NCBI GenBank assembly: GCA_035771175.1
Contig: CM069589.1
Coordinates: 29,344,201 to 29,408,200 of the forward strand
DNA: 64,000 bases
Direction of reading: 5' to 3'
Source of the DNA: Paratinospora sagittata
Lineage: Eukaryota; Streptophyta; Magnoliopsida; Ranunculales; Menispermaceae
The number at the start of each line of letters is the position of its first letter. Position 1 is the stretch's first letter. Positions 31,809 through 44,244 of the stretch are shown here, one piece after another. The position numbers and the translations under genes are program-made. Under the pieces are notes generated by a model. The model did not search any database, was not told the DNA's origin, and saw only the letters and a list, made by a program, of their open reading frames with translations.

Positions 31809-34459
31809 TGCCATGACCCACTATACGTGATGTCATGATCGGCACGGAACCCTCGGGTATACCCTCCATTGTTACACCCGGCGTCCCGCCGGCCGAATAT
31901 ACACAAAACCCAAAATAGAATCCTAATGTAGCATCCATCTAAACATAACCAATAACAATAAAGTAAAAATATATATTACATCTCCAAAATTACCAAATAT
32001 AAAATTTAATAAGTCCACAAAATATACAAAACCCAACACATCTCATCTATGTGTTAATTATACATATACTATGTATTATCATGTACATAATATCAAAATA
32101 CAAAAATGTACAACTCCCACATTAACAAAAGCCAAGGGAGTGCTCTGCAGTCAAGCCTTCCCTTTCCCTTTCCTATCCAAACCTGAAAGAAAAGGGTGAG
32201 GTGTGAGCTACATCAAGCTTAGTGAATGTCATTTATAAGTGGCAATATACATGCATTTATAAAAATATGACAAGATAATAAAAAAAAACATTTGAAGTAT
32301 CATGGTGATGAAAAAAGATTATATACATGCCAATATAATGCATCATGTCATAACAAAGACAATGCATATCATTTATAAACACGCCAATGCAATCCTAACA
32401 CCTCCTGAGCAAGGGCAATCAAAGGTCTGGTGAGCGACACACAACGCCCGATCCGACCAAACAATACTCGTATAGCACATAGGACTAGCCTAAGCTATCC
32501 TACCTATACACAAGCCATAAAACTCTCTGCCATGTCAAAAATTGGGGATCACCAGTAGACTTACGAGACTTCCGAAGGAAAATCTCAACTAGGAGACCCA
32601 ACCAAATTGCTAACCCTATAGACTATGCTCAAATTCATTTCATGGAATATTAAAATATGCATAACACTTATAGATATCAATTCAAGTCAATTTATGTAAT
32701 ACAATGCCACATATAAAAATCAAAATGTAAAAAGACACTCACAACTTGATAAGCTAGACTTAGCCAATCCAAATTCCAATTCCACAAGAAGTACTTGGAT
32801 GCCACAATCACCCCAACCACCACAACCTCCAATTGACTATTTGGTTTATATAGATCAACCACAAAATCCTAAAATAACATAGTTCATTCAATACTAAAAA
32901 GCAGCCTTAAAGTATGTTACAAAACCATGTATAAACCCAAATCAAAAGCCAATTAAGATTCTAAAATAGTCTAACACATAAGCCAATTTCATATTGCTCA
33001 ATTTAACTATTTAATACTACATTAACCTACATTTAACCCAAATAGAATGCAATAGGTTGATGCCCATGATCCGACCACTATAATACTAGGCATTCAATCA
33101 TACTTAGGGTCCATTAGATTAATTTCATGTCAATTTAATCAATTGACCAAGTCTAGGTCAAAATCCCCAATTCAAGCCAATACATGGAAATCACCAAATG
33201 ACATGGAAATTGTCAAAATTACTCTACAATAGGGTTTCCATTAATCAAAATCAGTAAATTAGAGTGTCATACCACCACATTTACCCATGCATTCCATACA
33301 AATCACATGCAATTTGAAATAGGAAACCCTAGGTCAAAATCTTAGTTTCGGTAAAATCCATGAAACCCCACCTTAGAAATTGGGGGTTTTGCCATTTATG
33401 GACTCCCCATAACATCTAGATACACATATCTCAAATTCAAGACCTAAGTCCAACATTGGTTTTCCACCACTCCCTTAAATTCTACGATTTATGGGTAAAA
33501 AACACTCATTAGATGTTGATTGAGGTTAGGGAAGGTCATTAGCATAAAAACACAAGCATAAAATGGCCTAAACAAGTAAACCCTAAGTCAAGGACCCTTA
33601 AAATCCGGGATTCATAGAAACCCTAGGTCGAAAATCAGTTTGCATGCATGAAGGAAAGTGATAGAAGGAAGAAAAATGAGAAAGAATGAGGGAGATTTGA
33701 TTACCTTCGGTGATTTTTGGGCAAAAATCAACAAAAAACTCTAACTCTTCTCCCTTTTCTCCTTTCGCCTTCTTTTTCTCCTCTCCAAGCTCCTTAAACT
33801 CTTTTCTAAGTGAAAATGAGCAAGTGAGCAAAAAAAAAAAAAAAGAGTTGGTTGCTTTTATAGAAACATTTTGGGCCCATATGAAAAAATACACTTAAAT
33901 AAACGGAACAATTTTCCATCTGCAATTACTTGAACTTAGATAATTAATTCCTTGCAAAAGACTCTTAACCTTAACATCTTAACCGCTCAAAAGTTGTATG
34001 ATTCAGTTACCGACCTTCTGGTAAACTTTCAGCTCAACCCTACGCTGGTATTACGAGATCCAACCGTTTGATCAAAACTGCGCAGAAAAATTTGCAAATC
34101 CAAGAAACAGTGTTTGGAGTCTTATATCTCACAGTACGCAACACCGATTAAGATCTTCACCGTTAATAATGAATATCTATCAGGGAATAATAATCTGAAA
34201 AAACTTCGGCCCAATCGGACCACAGATCTAGGAGATGTAATTTATGTAATCAATGACAAAAATTTCTTCCTCCATGGAGCGAGCTCCATTGATCCAAAAC
34301 ACTGTTTTCGACAGTGTATGGGTACTCTACGATTCAAAAAGCATAAAAGCATGCAAAGACACTCGAACCAATGAGCGTTGAGCATCATATACGTATACGT
34401 ACACGTATATGGGTACTCTACGGTTCAAAATGATGTCATCCTAAGGTACAGGCGTTACA
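31809..34459 (-). repeat. Solo Gypsy LTR (2.65 kb), TSD GACTA
   Basis: This is the same family as 25260-28108. GACTA flanks it at 31804-31808 and 34460-34464. The first bases read TGCCATGACCC (TGTC changed to TGCC). It has inserted into the U5 side of the Copia LTR between CAGTGACTA and the following AGCAGTCACT. No coding sequence is present. Confidence 0.93.
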
Positions 34460-35986
34460 GACTAAGCAGTCACTGCAAATTTAAGACAAGATGAGATATG
34501 ATTCCCTTTACTTTGAATTAAAGTGATACTTACAAAGCTTTGGATTGAACCTTCTGTGATCACATATTCAACAAAATATGTATGATAAAGTTTATGCTGA
34601 AAACAGGTTTAAAGAGCTTTTGTCTTCTTCAATGGATTATCAAAATAATGAAGATGAAGTTCAGTCAATCCAGAAGAATTGAAGTTTTTCTTTCAAAAGA
34701 TCGTATGGTCAAGCACAAGTGAAAGACGACTAACTTTCAAAAAGCTTTTTGGCACATGTGAAAACTGCTAATACGTTTTGAATGATATCAGTTTTCGTAT
34801 ATCATTAGTTGTTTTTCTGCTCTAAGGCAACACGTATATATAGGAATAACAAAAGCGCAATGGACTTGATGATTTTGGTGCTCTAGGTTATTTCATATAC
34901 AACGTATACTTTCTTTCCCGAAATGGATCAATTCAGCTCAATACACATTACAGCGATAGCACCTGAATCATCTGATCCTTTCACGAAAAGAGAATGTTCT
35001 GACATGCTTTTAGAACGTTCAAAAAGTTCTGAAAAAGTTGTTGTACGATTCTGAAAAGTTCTGAAAAGTATTCGCACGATTATGAAGAAAGTAACAGAAA
35101 TGATGCTCTTGTTAGAACAGTAATATTTGTTGAATTAGCGTCCTTGCGCATAATATCAACTTTTGTCCTTTTGTTCCTTGAGGACGCTCATGGAGCATGA
35201 ACGTCCTGCTAAACATTGAAGTAAGGGCGATACTAAGTCGTAAGAGTCCTGACTTATTTTGACGATTTAAACGACTCAAAACATGAGGGCGCTACTTCAC
35301 AGTTAGAGTCTTGTTTTGTTTTAAAAACATTGAACACACGAAGGGGCTACTCAAAAGTTAGCGTCCATATATTTAGAAACAATTTTAAAACAATGTTGAG
35401 TACGCTGAAGGACGGTAAGCGTCCTGAGGGTTATTAATTTGATTCTAAAGATGAGGGCGCTCCTACACAAGTAGCGTCCTGATAGTTTATTCAACTTATA
35501 ACTATCAGCGTCCTTAAATATAGAAATCACTTGAAAAAAACAAGAACTTCCAGCGAGTTGAAACTAAGTCAGCGTCCTGACATTCTCAAAGGTTGATAAA
35601 AGAAAGGTCGCTACTTACAAGTAAGTGTCTTTATTAATCAGCTCAATTCAACCTTGAGCGTCCTAAGATTTTATCAGCGTCCTGACTCATCAAGTCCAGG
35701 AGGGCGCTGCTAAAACATTAGTATCTTGGAAGACTTTATAAAAATAGTTTTTGATTTCTCGATTAAAGCTTGATAAAACATAATGTAACCAGATTAAATC
35801 GAATATGCAAACAATCGATTAAAACATGCAGGCATACATATCGTTGAATCTTATGACATAGAAGGTCCTACAACCTATCATAATCTAATCATACAACTGA
35901 ACATCTTTAAATGATCATGGTCATCAAGAATATCTTTAATAAGATTGATTCAAGTAAGATTAGATATGTCATATGTGCTGTAATAT

Positions 35987-37356
35987 TGTTGCGTGCAAAC
36001 CGCAACGGTGCCAAGTTATAATAAATTCCGGTGAGATATCGGGTATCATCCTCAGGGATAATTACGAAACTAGCTATCACGTTTTAAACCTAACTTTATC
36101 TAGGCAATCAAAATAGTAATGAAAATAACTAATTATTAACTAGCAAAACAATATAAATCAGATAGGAAAACAATGGTAGAAGGGTCTAGAGGTTCGATGT
36201 CACCTCACTCTCAACTATGTCTAAATAAATATATTTTTATTAAATTCGGTCCTTAGCTTATAAGTCAGAAATCCTAACCTTTCTGATCCCCCCTTTTGGA
36301 GCATTGATTAGAGCATATTCTTGTTGCTTTGGTTTAACTCTTTCGATGAAAACCAAAGACAACAACAACTCACTAAGTTATATGATTTCCTCCTAACGAC
36401 TTCAAAGGGTCTCAATCTCCTTGTGAGTCTCACAATAACCTAGTCTATACTCTCCGTATTCCAACCCAAGGTACCCTCTTGTGAAGCATCTACCTCGATT
36501 TTTTGATCGGTCAATCCTTGATTAGGGGATCAAAAGCATTACGCTCAGAAAAGTATAAATAAACTAAGAACTTTCATTAAGAATAAATAAACAATAAAAT
36601 CTAAGACATAATCTCAAGTTTGGATCAATCTACACCTCTAGAAACGAGGTTTAGTTCATAACTAAAGAGATGAAAACAATCACTAATGGTTTAAACATGA
36701 ATCAGGACAAAGGAAACAAACTAGAGTGTTGTAGAGATTTTCAATGGTCTTCAATGTCAATATTCTTCTCCACTTTCCTCCAGCCGTCTCCCTTCTCTTT
36801 CCCAATGTCTTCCTCTCGAAAAACCCTAAATTTTGATATATTATAAGCTCCCAAGTCGTCCAAAATCGGAATTAGAAAGTGTGTACAAATTGCTAAAAAG
36901 GTGCAAGTCTGTGAACAGTAACGGCAAGACGGCGCCCAGAATGCTCTTCTCCTCTCTCTTTGGTCACCACCACTGCACTACGGGCCGTTTCCTAGCGCCG
37001 CAGTGCCCAGAACGTTAAATGTTGTGGGATTTTGTGAACTTAGCCAATTTTTGCCTCATTTCTGACTTGGGTTCTTCATGCTTCTCCTTGGCTACTTCTA
37101 GAACATGTTTTCATAATCCAAAACCATGACTAACACATCTAAATACCTACAAAACAATGCAAAGCAAGTAATTAAAACACTCGAAACATAAATTGATCTA
37201 ACATATAAATTAATAAATCGAAATAATGCATAAAAACCAATTTATTCTAAACTAACAAATGAATCAAAACTAACATAAACACACTAAACTAATGTATAAA
37301 TCATCCTAAAACAACTATAAAACACTCCTAAAACATGTCTAAATATGCAACTATCA
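35987..37356 (-). repeat. Solo Athila-like LTR (1.37 kb), TSD AATAT
   Basis: On the minus strand it starts TGATAGTTGCATATTTAG and ends GTTTGCACGCAACA. AATAT flanks it at 35982-35986 and 37357-37361. The sequence matches the 5' LTR at 60212-61592, so both belong to one family. It lies in the U3 end of the Copia 3' LTR. Confidence 0.92.
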
Positions 37357-37450
37357 AATATCATAAAAAGAATGTGGTTTGTAATCATCAAAATATCTTT
37401 CATATAAGGGACATATTCTCGTAAGGGACATGAGGATAATTGGTTCAACA

Positions 37451-37467
37451 ATCTCCCCCTTTTTGAT
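37451..37467 (-). other. Polypurine tract of Copia element
   Basis: The minus strand reads ATCAAAAAGGGGGAGAT immediately before the LTR start TGTTGAACC. This is the usual Copia PPT. Confidence 0.92.
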
Positions 37468-37584
37468 GAATTCAAACACATTACTATAGGCTTTGAAGCA
37501 AGCTAATAAAATGACATGTGTATGCATGAGATGCAATACCAATGTTTCTTGAATGTATTTCCAAGGAATGTACATAAAACGTCA

Positions 37585-38472
37585 CTAAGACTTGCCCTCA
37601 GTGTTAAAATCCCCCTGAATGTATGATGCTTCAATGTATAACTCCTCCCTCTTTTGAAATATCAAAAAGAGTAAAGTATTATGAAATATGTCTGCCCCCA
37701 TATAAAGGTAAGCATCACAAATCAGTCTCAGAGAACATGCCAAGTTCTCTTCGAATGTGAACAAACTGGGGTTTTTTGGTAAGACTTTAGTAAATATGTC
37801 AGCCAGTTGCTCTTTGGTTCCAATGTGAGATAATATGACATCTCCATTTTGCACATGATCCCGTAAAATATGATGTCTTATTTGAATATGCTTAGTTTGG
37901 GAGTTTAACACAGGATTTTTGGAAATGTTAATAGCACTAGTATTATCACACAAAATCTCAGAACATTGAATAAATATTTGATAATCCTGAAGTTGTTGTT
38001 TCATGTAAAGAACCTAAGAACAACAACTTCCAGCTGCAACATATTCTGCTTCAGCTGTGGATAGTGCCATTGAGTGTTGCTTCTTGCAAAACCAAGAAAT
38101 CAAGGAATTTTCAAGAAAGTGACAAAATCCAGAGGTACTTTTCCTGTCAGTGAGACTACCGACGTAGTCGGAGTCTACATAACTTATGAGATCAAATGTA
38201 GTACCTTTGGAACACCAGATTCCTAAGTGTGTTGTGCCATGCATGTATCTGAATATTCGATTGACACACTTTAAATGAGATTCTTTAGGTTCTGATTGAA
38301 ATCTTGCACAAAGGCAAACACTGAACATAATGTCAGGTCGACTTGCAGTTAAGTACAACAGACTTCCAGTCATACTTCTATAAAGTTTTGAATCAATTGA
38401 TTTAACTTTTTCATCCGTATCTAATTTGATTGTAGAGGTACAGGGAGTATCAATCAATTTCAAATTGTGCAT
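37585..38472 (-). pseudogene. pol: Copia RNase H and RT C-terminal part
   Basis: Two open segments lie in one frame (38472-38014 and 38004-37585), separated by a TAG where CAG would be expected after SCCS. Motifs in order: YRSMTGSLLYLTASRPDI, YVDSDYVGSLTDRKSTSG with the first RNase H Asp, STAEAEYVAAGSC with the catalytic Glu, CDNTSAI with another Asp, HILRDHVQNGD and ADIFTKVLP. The active-site residues are retained. It ends about 120 bp before the PPT, as usual for this class. Confidence 0.93.
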
Positions 38473-39325
38473 TTAAAACTTTTTAACCATTTCCTTAGCA
38501 CACTTTGATTGGCTTATGAAGATGCCTTTTGACATTTGCTAAATTTGTAAATTGGGAAAGTATGTAAGTTCTCCCATCATACTCATTTCAAATTCCTTCT
38601 ACATTAATTTAGAAAACTCATCACACAATTTTTTGTTTGATGCACCAAAAATGATATCATCCACATATATTTGAACAATAAGCATATTATCATTATGGTG
38701 TTTGATAAACAAAGTTGGATCAAGTTTTCTTTTTTGAAACTCATGATCTAAAAGAAATGAACTCAGTCGATCATACCAAGCACTTGGAGCTTGTCTTAAT
38801 CCATATAAGGCTTTGTGGAGTTTGAACACATATTCCGGGTCTTGAGCATCCTCAAACCCTGGAGGTTGTTCCACATATACCTCTTCGTTGATGTTTCCAT
38901 TTAGAAAAACACTCTTTACATCCATTTGGTATAAGAAAAAATCCTTGTAACAAGTATAAGCAAGTAGCATCCTTATTGCCTCTAATCTTGCTACTGGGGC
39001 AAAGGCTTCTTCGAAGTCTATGCCTCCTTATTGGTTGTACCCTTATGCAACCAATCTAGCCTTATTGTGGACAATGATACCTTGTTCATTCTTCTTTTTT
39101 TTTCTAAAGATCCATTTGGTTCCTAAAATAGATTGATGAAAAAGTCTAGGAACTAATTCCCATACTTGGTTTCGCACAAAGTGTCTTAGTTCTTCTTGCC
39201 TAGCAAGAATCCAGTTTTCATCTTTCAGTGCATCTTCCACTTTAATTGATTCAAATTGTGTTACAAAAGTAACAAGCTCTTGACCTTTTTTAAATGAGAC
39301 TCGAGTGGATACACCATTTCGTGGA
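38473..39325 (-). pseudogene. pol: Copia reverse transcriptase, N-terminally cut
   Basis: From the insertion at 39326 leftward on the minus strand: DALKDENWILARQEEL, NQVWELVPR, LGTKWIFRKK, HNKARLVA, then stops, [14 protein letters not shown], and the open block [43 protein letters not shown] and [11 protein letters not shown] with the catalytic Asp pair (near 38650). The last part (38473-38598) is in a broken frame. Integrase and protease that should precede it are absent; a Gypsy LTR begins at 39326. Confidence 0.92.
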
Positions 39326-42207
39326 TTTAACGCCCATACCTTAGGATGACGCCACTTTGACCCGTAGTGTACCCGTATACATATAAGTAAACATATATGT
39401 ATGTGTATATGTATTTTGATGCTCGACGCACATAGGTTTGAGTGTCTTTGCATGATTTTAGGTCTTAGAGAGTGTGCATGAAGTTTCAGAACCATCGAAG
39501 ACCCGTTCGACATAGAAACATGTCGAAAATGGTGTTTTGGATCCAGTGGAGCTCACTCTATGAAGGAAGAAATTTCTGTCATCGATTACATAAATCACTT
39601 GATCTCCTAGATCCGTGGTCTGATTGAGCTGAAATTTTGTTAGCTTATTTTTCTCTGATAGATCTTCATTATGGACAGTGAAGATCTTGATCGGAGTTAT
39701 TTACTGTGAGTTATAAGACTCCAAACACTGTTTCACGGATTTGCGGATCTACTTATGCAGTTTTGATCAAACGGTTGAATCTTACAATCCCACTATGGAT
39801 TGAGCTAAAATTTCACCAGAATGTTAGTAACTAACTCATACAACTTTTGAACGGTTAAGATGTTAATTTGGTGAGTATTTTGCAAGAAATTGACTATCTA
39901 AAAGCAAGTATTGCAACAGAAAAATTGATTTTTAACAGTTTTTTACAACTTTTAGTTGTGGGCCCAAACACTTCTGTATAAGCAATTAACACAATTTTTT
40001 TCAGCTCATTTGCACATTTTGCACTTGAGAAAGAGGAGAGAAGTGCTGGAGGAGAGAAAGGAGAGGAAAAATTAGGGTTTTGTGGTTTCTTGCTCAAGAA
40101 CACCTAAGGCTTGCATTTTTCCACCATTTCTTCCTTGAATCTCTCCATTAGTTGCATGATAGCTTCATTTTGGTCATGAGGGTTTCATTTTGATGCATGC
40201 ATTGTGATGAACCTTGGATGGGTGGAAAACCAAATTTGGAGTTGAGTCTTGCATGTCACATATGTGTGATTAAAGAGTGTTAGGAGTACACTAATGGTGA
40301 AACCCCCAATTTCTAGCAAGAAATTTGAGAGGTTTACTTCAAATGACCTATACTTAGTTCACGACCAAGACTTTTTCAAAATCTTTGCATGTCAACTATG
40401 TTGACCTAGTAGCCATTGTGGATGATTCCATGTTGCAAGATCAGTATAATTCATGGTTGAACGTGGTGGCCTAGTGTAAAATTGACAATATGGCCTATGT
40501 ATGAAAATTTTCAGATTTGGGGCTTTTGATGCTCTTGATATAAAATCTGGAAAATTATGCAATGTAGGTCTAATTGGGCATAATTAGGGTTGTTTGATGA
40601 TTGAACTCAATAGGTTCTCATGCTAGACACCCTATGGTAGATTAATTTTGACCATGGCTAAGTAATTAGGCAATTTCCATTTGCCTTGGCAATTTTGCAT
40701 ATGATTTGAGGATTTTTGCCCAAATTGGGGCTTTTCACCCAAATCAGGTCAATTGATAAAATTGACTTGGGGATTGTTTAATTGGACCCAAATTGAGTAG
40801 AACCATGGGTTTAGAATGTTTGGACTTACGTTAAATTGGTATGACTTATTTCATTTTGACTTTATGCTTTGTATTGGCCTAATTGGGGATTTTGACCAAG
40901 ACTTAGTCAATTAATGAAATTGACTTGATGTATAGTCTAATTGACCCTAATTATAATGAAATGTCATGTATATTAGTGGTTGGATCATGGGATCAACCAA
41001 CTATATTCAATTTGGGTCAATCTTGGTTTATTTGAGTTAAATGATCAAATTAGGCAATATGGAATTTGGCTCAAGGGGGGTAACCAATTTAAAATCTAAT
41101 TGACTTTTGAATGGGTTTGAACATGGGGTTTTGACACACTTTATGACTTATTTTCAGTTTGTGTGAACCATGTTATTTTTCAGGTCTTGTAATTGATCTA
41201 GAACCCGTTTAGTCAATTTGAGAGTTTTGGTGATTGGATTGGAATTGGATTGGCTAGACTTAGCCAATCAAGAGTAAGTGTTCTTTTACCTTTGGATTAT
41301 TTATATGTGGCATTGTATTCTAGAAATGTTTTAAATGCTTATGTATTATGGTATGCATGTTTTAATGTTTCCATGAAATATATTTTAACATAATTCATTG
41401 GGATGACAATTCGGGTTGAGGTTCCTAGTTGGAATTCCCTTTTTGGAAATTCTTGCAAGTTTAGCAGCGATCCCAATTGTGTACGCTGCAGAGGGTTTTA
41501 TGGCTTGTGTATAGGTAGGTTAGTTTAGACTAATATTACGTGCTGCACCACCCCAGAAACCCTACTAGAATATGAGTATTGTGTGTGCGTTTGGGATCTG
41601 TGTGTCGCGCACCAGGCCTTGAAACCCCCGTACTCAGGAGGTGTTAGGATTGCATATGCATGATTACAAATAATATGCAGTGTCTAATTTATGACATGAT
41701 GCATTTATGTTAGCATGTATGTAAGCTATTTCATCATCATGATCTTGCCATATTTTTATAAGTGCAGATATATGCCATTTGTAAATGACATTCATTGAGC
41801 TTGTTGTAACTCACACCTCACCCTTTTCTTTCAGGATCTGATAGGAAGGGTAAAGGGAAGGCTTGACTGTGGAACGTCCCTTGATTTTGATTGATGTAGG
41901 TGTTGTACATTTATTTTTGTTTTTGATATTATGTAAATGATAACACCTAGTATTTGTATATTTAACACATAGATGAGATGTGTTGGGTTGTAATATTTTG
42001 TGAACTTATGGAATTTTATTTTTGGTAAATTTGGAGATGTAATATGTTTATTAAATCTTTGATCATGTTTAGATGGATGTTAATTAGGTTTGTGTTTTTT
42101 TGGAATTTATAATTTATATTAGGCTGACGAGATGCCAAGTGTACCGATGGAAGGTATACTTTGGGGTTCTGTGTCGGTCATGACGTCACATATTGTGGGT
42201 CATGAGA
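39326..42207 (+). repeat. 5' LTR of truncated Gypsy element (2.88 kb)
   Basis: By comparison with the two solo copies, the start is TTTAACGCCC (TG changed to TT) and the end GGGTCATGAGA (CA changed to GA). A TGACGTCA palindrome is at 42181-42188. No gene lies in it; frames such as 39894-40103 are chance. Confidence 0.88.
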
Positions 42208-42210
42208 ACT

Positions 42211-42223
42211 TTGGTATCAAAGC
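42211..42223 (+). other. Primer-binding site (initiator Met, one mismatch)
   Basis: TTGGTATCAAAGC lies 3 bp after the LTR end. The usual form has CAGAGC. Confidence 0.88.
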
Positions 42224-42395
42224 GAGTGTTTTAGGTTTAAGATCCTTAAAAAGAATAAAAAACTTATATGATGTTATGATTTCCTTTATGGGTAGTTATC
42301 TTAGGGGTAACTTTTTCCTGGATTGTGATCCTTATTGGGCTTTTCCTTATTGTGAATTTCAGATATTTACAATAGAGAAAAGAGCAGGATCAGCC

Positions 42396-42690
42396 ATGGA
42401 CCCAGAGGAACACCTTAGGCGTATTGAGGCAGTCTTAGAGGCCACTTAGTAGCAGCAGGCCTAGATCCTTGAGTTGCTAGGCCATACGCAGGGTGTTAGG
42501 CTACCACCGCAGGGTGATGTAGCGGCAGTGACAGAGCACAGTAGTGTGGCAGCAGTAGTAGGGGATCAGGCAAAGCAGGCAGGACCAGCTGGGGTCCAAC
42601 ATGCCATTGAGGGTGAGACTGAGGCTGAGAGGGATAAGATAGACCATTATGAGAAGGTTATGAAAGCCTTCAAGAATCGAAATCCTGTTG
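42396..42690 (+). pseudogene. gag: Gag N-terminal part of truncated Gypsy element
   Basis: From ATG 42396 the frame reads MDPEEHLRRIEAVLEAT, then TAG TAG and another TAG where Gln codons (CAG) are expected, then a Gln- and Ala-rich segment and DKIDHYEKVMKAFKNRNPV. At 42690 the nested element begins. Removal of the insert and one TSD copy puts the next part of gag (from 50960) in the same frame. The three TAG codons are each one C-to-T change from CAG. Confidence 0.9.
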
Positions 42691-44244
42691 TGTAACACCC
42701 CGTGCTTTTAATCAATATATTTGGTTGACTTATACGTATATTGAAGAGTATAATACACGTATAAGTACCTTGAAAGCTATCATGTGTCAAATGAACTTGG
42801 AAATGTCAAAAGTGAGTCCAGAATGTGATTTTAAATAATTCATCATGTGGATTGAGTGTATAGAAGAAGAATAATGGATTTAATAAAAATAAAAGACAAA
42901 TTAAGTTTATTGTTCATAAACGGGTACTGATCATGGAACAGTAAATAAATAAATTAAACGAAGTTGCAGAATGAAAGACGAAAGAAGAACGTCCAGAAGA
43001 ACGAAAGAAAAAGAAGAAAGAAAAACGAAATGATGGATTCACGGCCAAATCTAACGTGCCGGTAGTGATTTTCACTCTATTTCTTCGTAAAATTGATCTC
43101 TAAGCTAGATGTAACGATTCTAGCGGAGTAATTTTAGCTATAGGAGTCGTTTCACGGAATTTTCAAAAATTGGGGTTTTGACCCAACGTGAACGAAAATC
43201 CGCTAGGAAGGTTGGAAAGCATTTCCTAGGCTGTAGGAACCTTAAATATATGGTTAGATTGAATTTATGTGTTCATTTGGAATTTTTATAGCAGTTGGAA
43301 TTTAGAGTTTCGATTGGAGATCCTTGAAATGACTATGAATTGGGTACTGAGAGGTTGTGGCTACCTTGTAATGGCCATACAAGGGTTAGACCCGCTCTCT
43401 TGCCTTGAAGGACGGAGATTGTGGAATGCAAAGGCAAGTTGGTGTCTTTTCGTTAGGAATTAGACCCATATGAGTGTTATGCGTAACCTCAATGTCAGTA
43501 GGCCTGTCCTAACAAGGATTGGAGATCCTTGAAATGACTGTGAATTGGGTAATGAGAGGCTGTGGCTACCTTGTAACGGCCATACAAGGGTTAGACCCGC
43601 TCTCTTGCCTTGAAGGAGAGAGATTGTGGATTTCGTGGAAAAAACAAATGATGCATTATTTTCTTGAAAACTCATGAAATTTATGTTGTTGACATGTATA
43701 AGATATTCGTTGAATGATGCATGTGTTTAATAAGTGATTGAAATGATTTTAAATGTCATATTTCTCTAAATGTATATAATTGCCATCTCAAGAAATATAT
43801 TCACTGAGCTGTTGTTTGCTTACTCCATTTCTTCCAATATTTCAGGTATTGAGTTGAAGGGAAAAGGAAAAATCCGTGAGTGATAATCACGTGAGCCTTT
43901 GTCTGGTATGTGTATATATGCTTGGCGGAAATAGGTTATATTTTTGTTATTTTGATATGTATAATTGTCACACATTATATATATATATGTATTATCATCT
44001 AGATGGGATGTGTGGGCATATATATAGCTTAATATATTGGATGATGAAATAAGATGATCAGATATATTTATCAGGTGACGATTTGATGTGTGAATGAATG
44101 GAATGATTAGATATATCTATATTGGATTTGATTTGTGAGATTATGTGAAGGCTGACAGTGTATTGTATACTGTATATGGGTATATACAGTGTATAATAAG
44201 TTGTGCCGGTCATGACGTCAGCCTACGTCAAGGGCGTCGTGACA
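42691..44244 (+). repeat. Left LTR of nested Gypsy (1554 bp), deleted and partly duplicated
   Basis: It starts TGTAACACCCCG and ends GCGTCGTGACA. Relative to the right LTR it lacks roughly 1 kb (equivalent of about 49137-50135), and carries a second copy of a block of about 190 bp (GGAGATCCTTGAAATGAC... repeated at about 43317 and 43523). An 8-bp-arm hairpin (44169-44190) and TGACGTCA (44213-44220) lie near its end. Confidence 0.9.

Larger units (their letters stand above)
31352..37450 (-). repeat. 3' LTR of Copia, split by two solo LTRs
   Basis: The parts are 31352-31808, 34465-35986 and 37362-37450. Joined, they give about 2.06 kb with TGTTGGCCC and GTTCAACA ends. TATA lies at 34834-34843. 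The inverted GGGCGCT...AGCGTCCT units lie at 35150-35720. Two heat-shock-like GAAnnTTC sites are at 34991-34998 and 35012-35019. Confidence 0.9.

Noticed and set aside
43269..43675. Pair of frames at the repeated block in the left LTR of the nested Gypsy, also seen at 50165-50380
   Set aside because: The same frame appears in both LTRs only because the LTRs are copies; the sequence is non-coding LTR.
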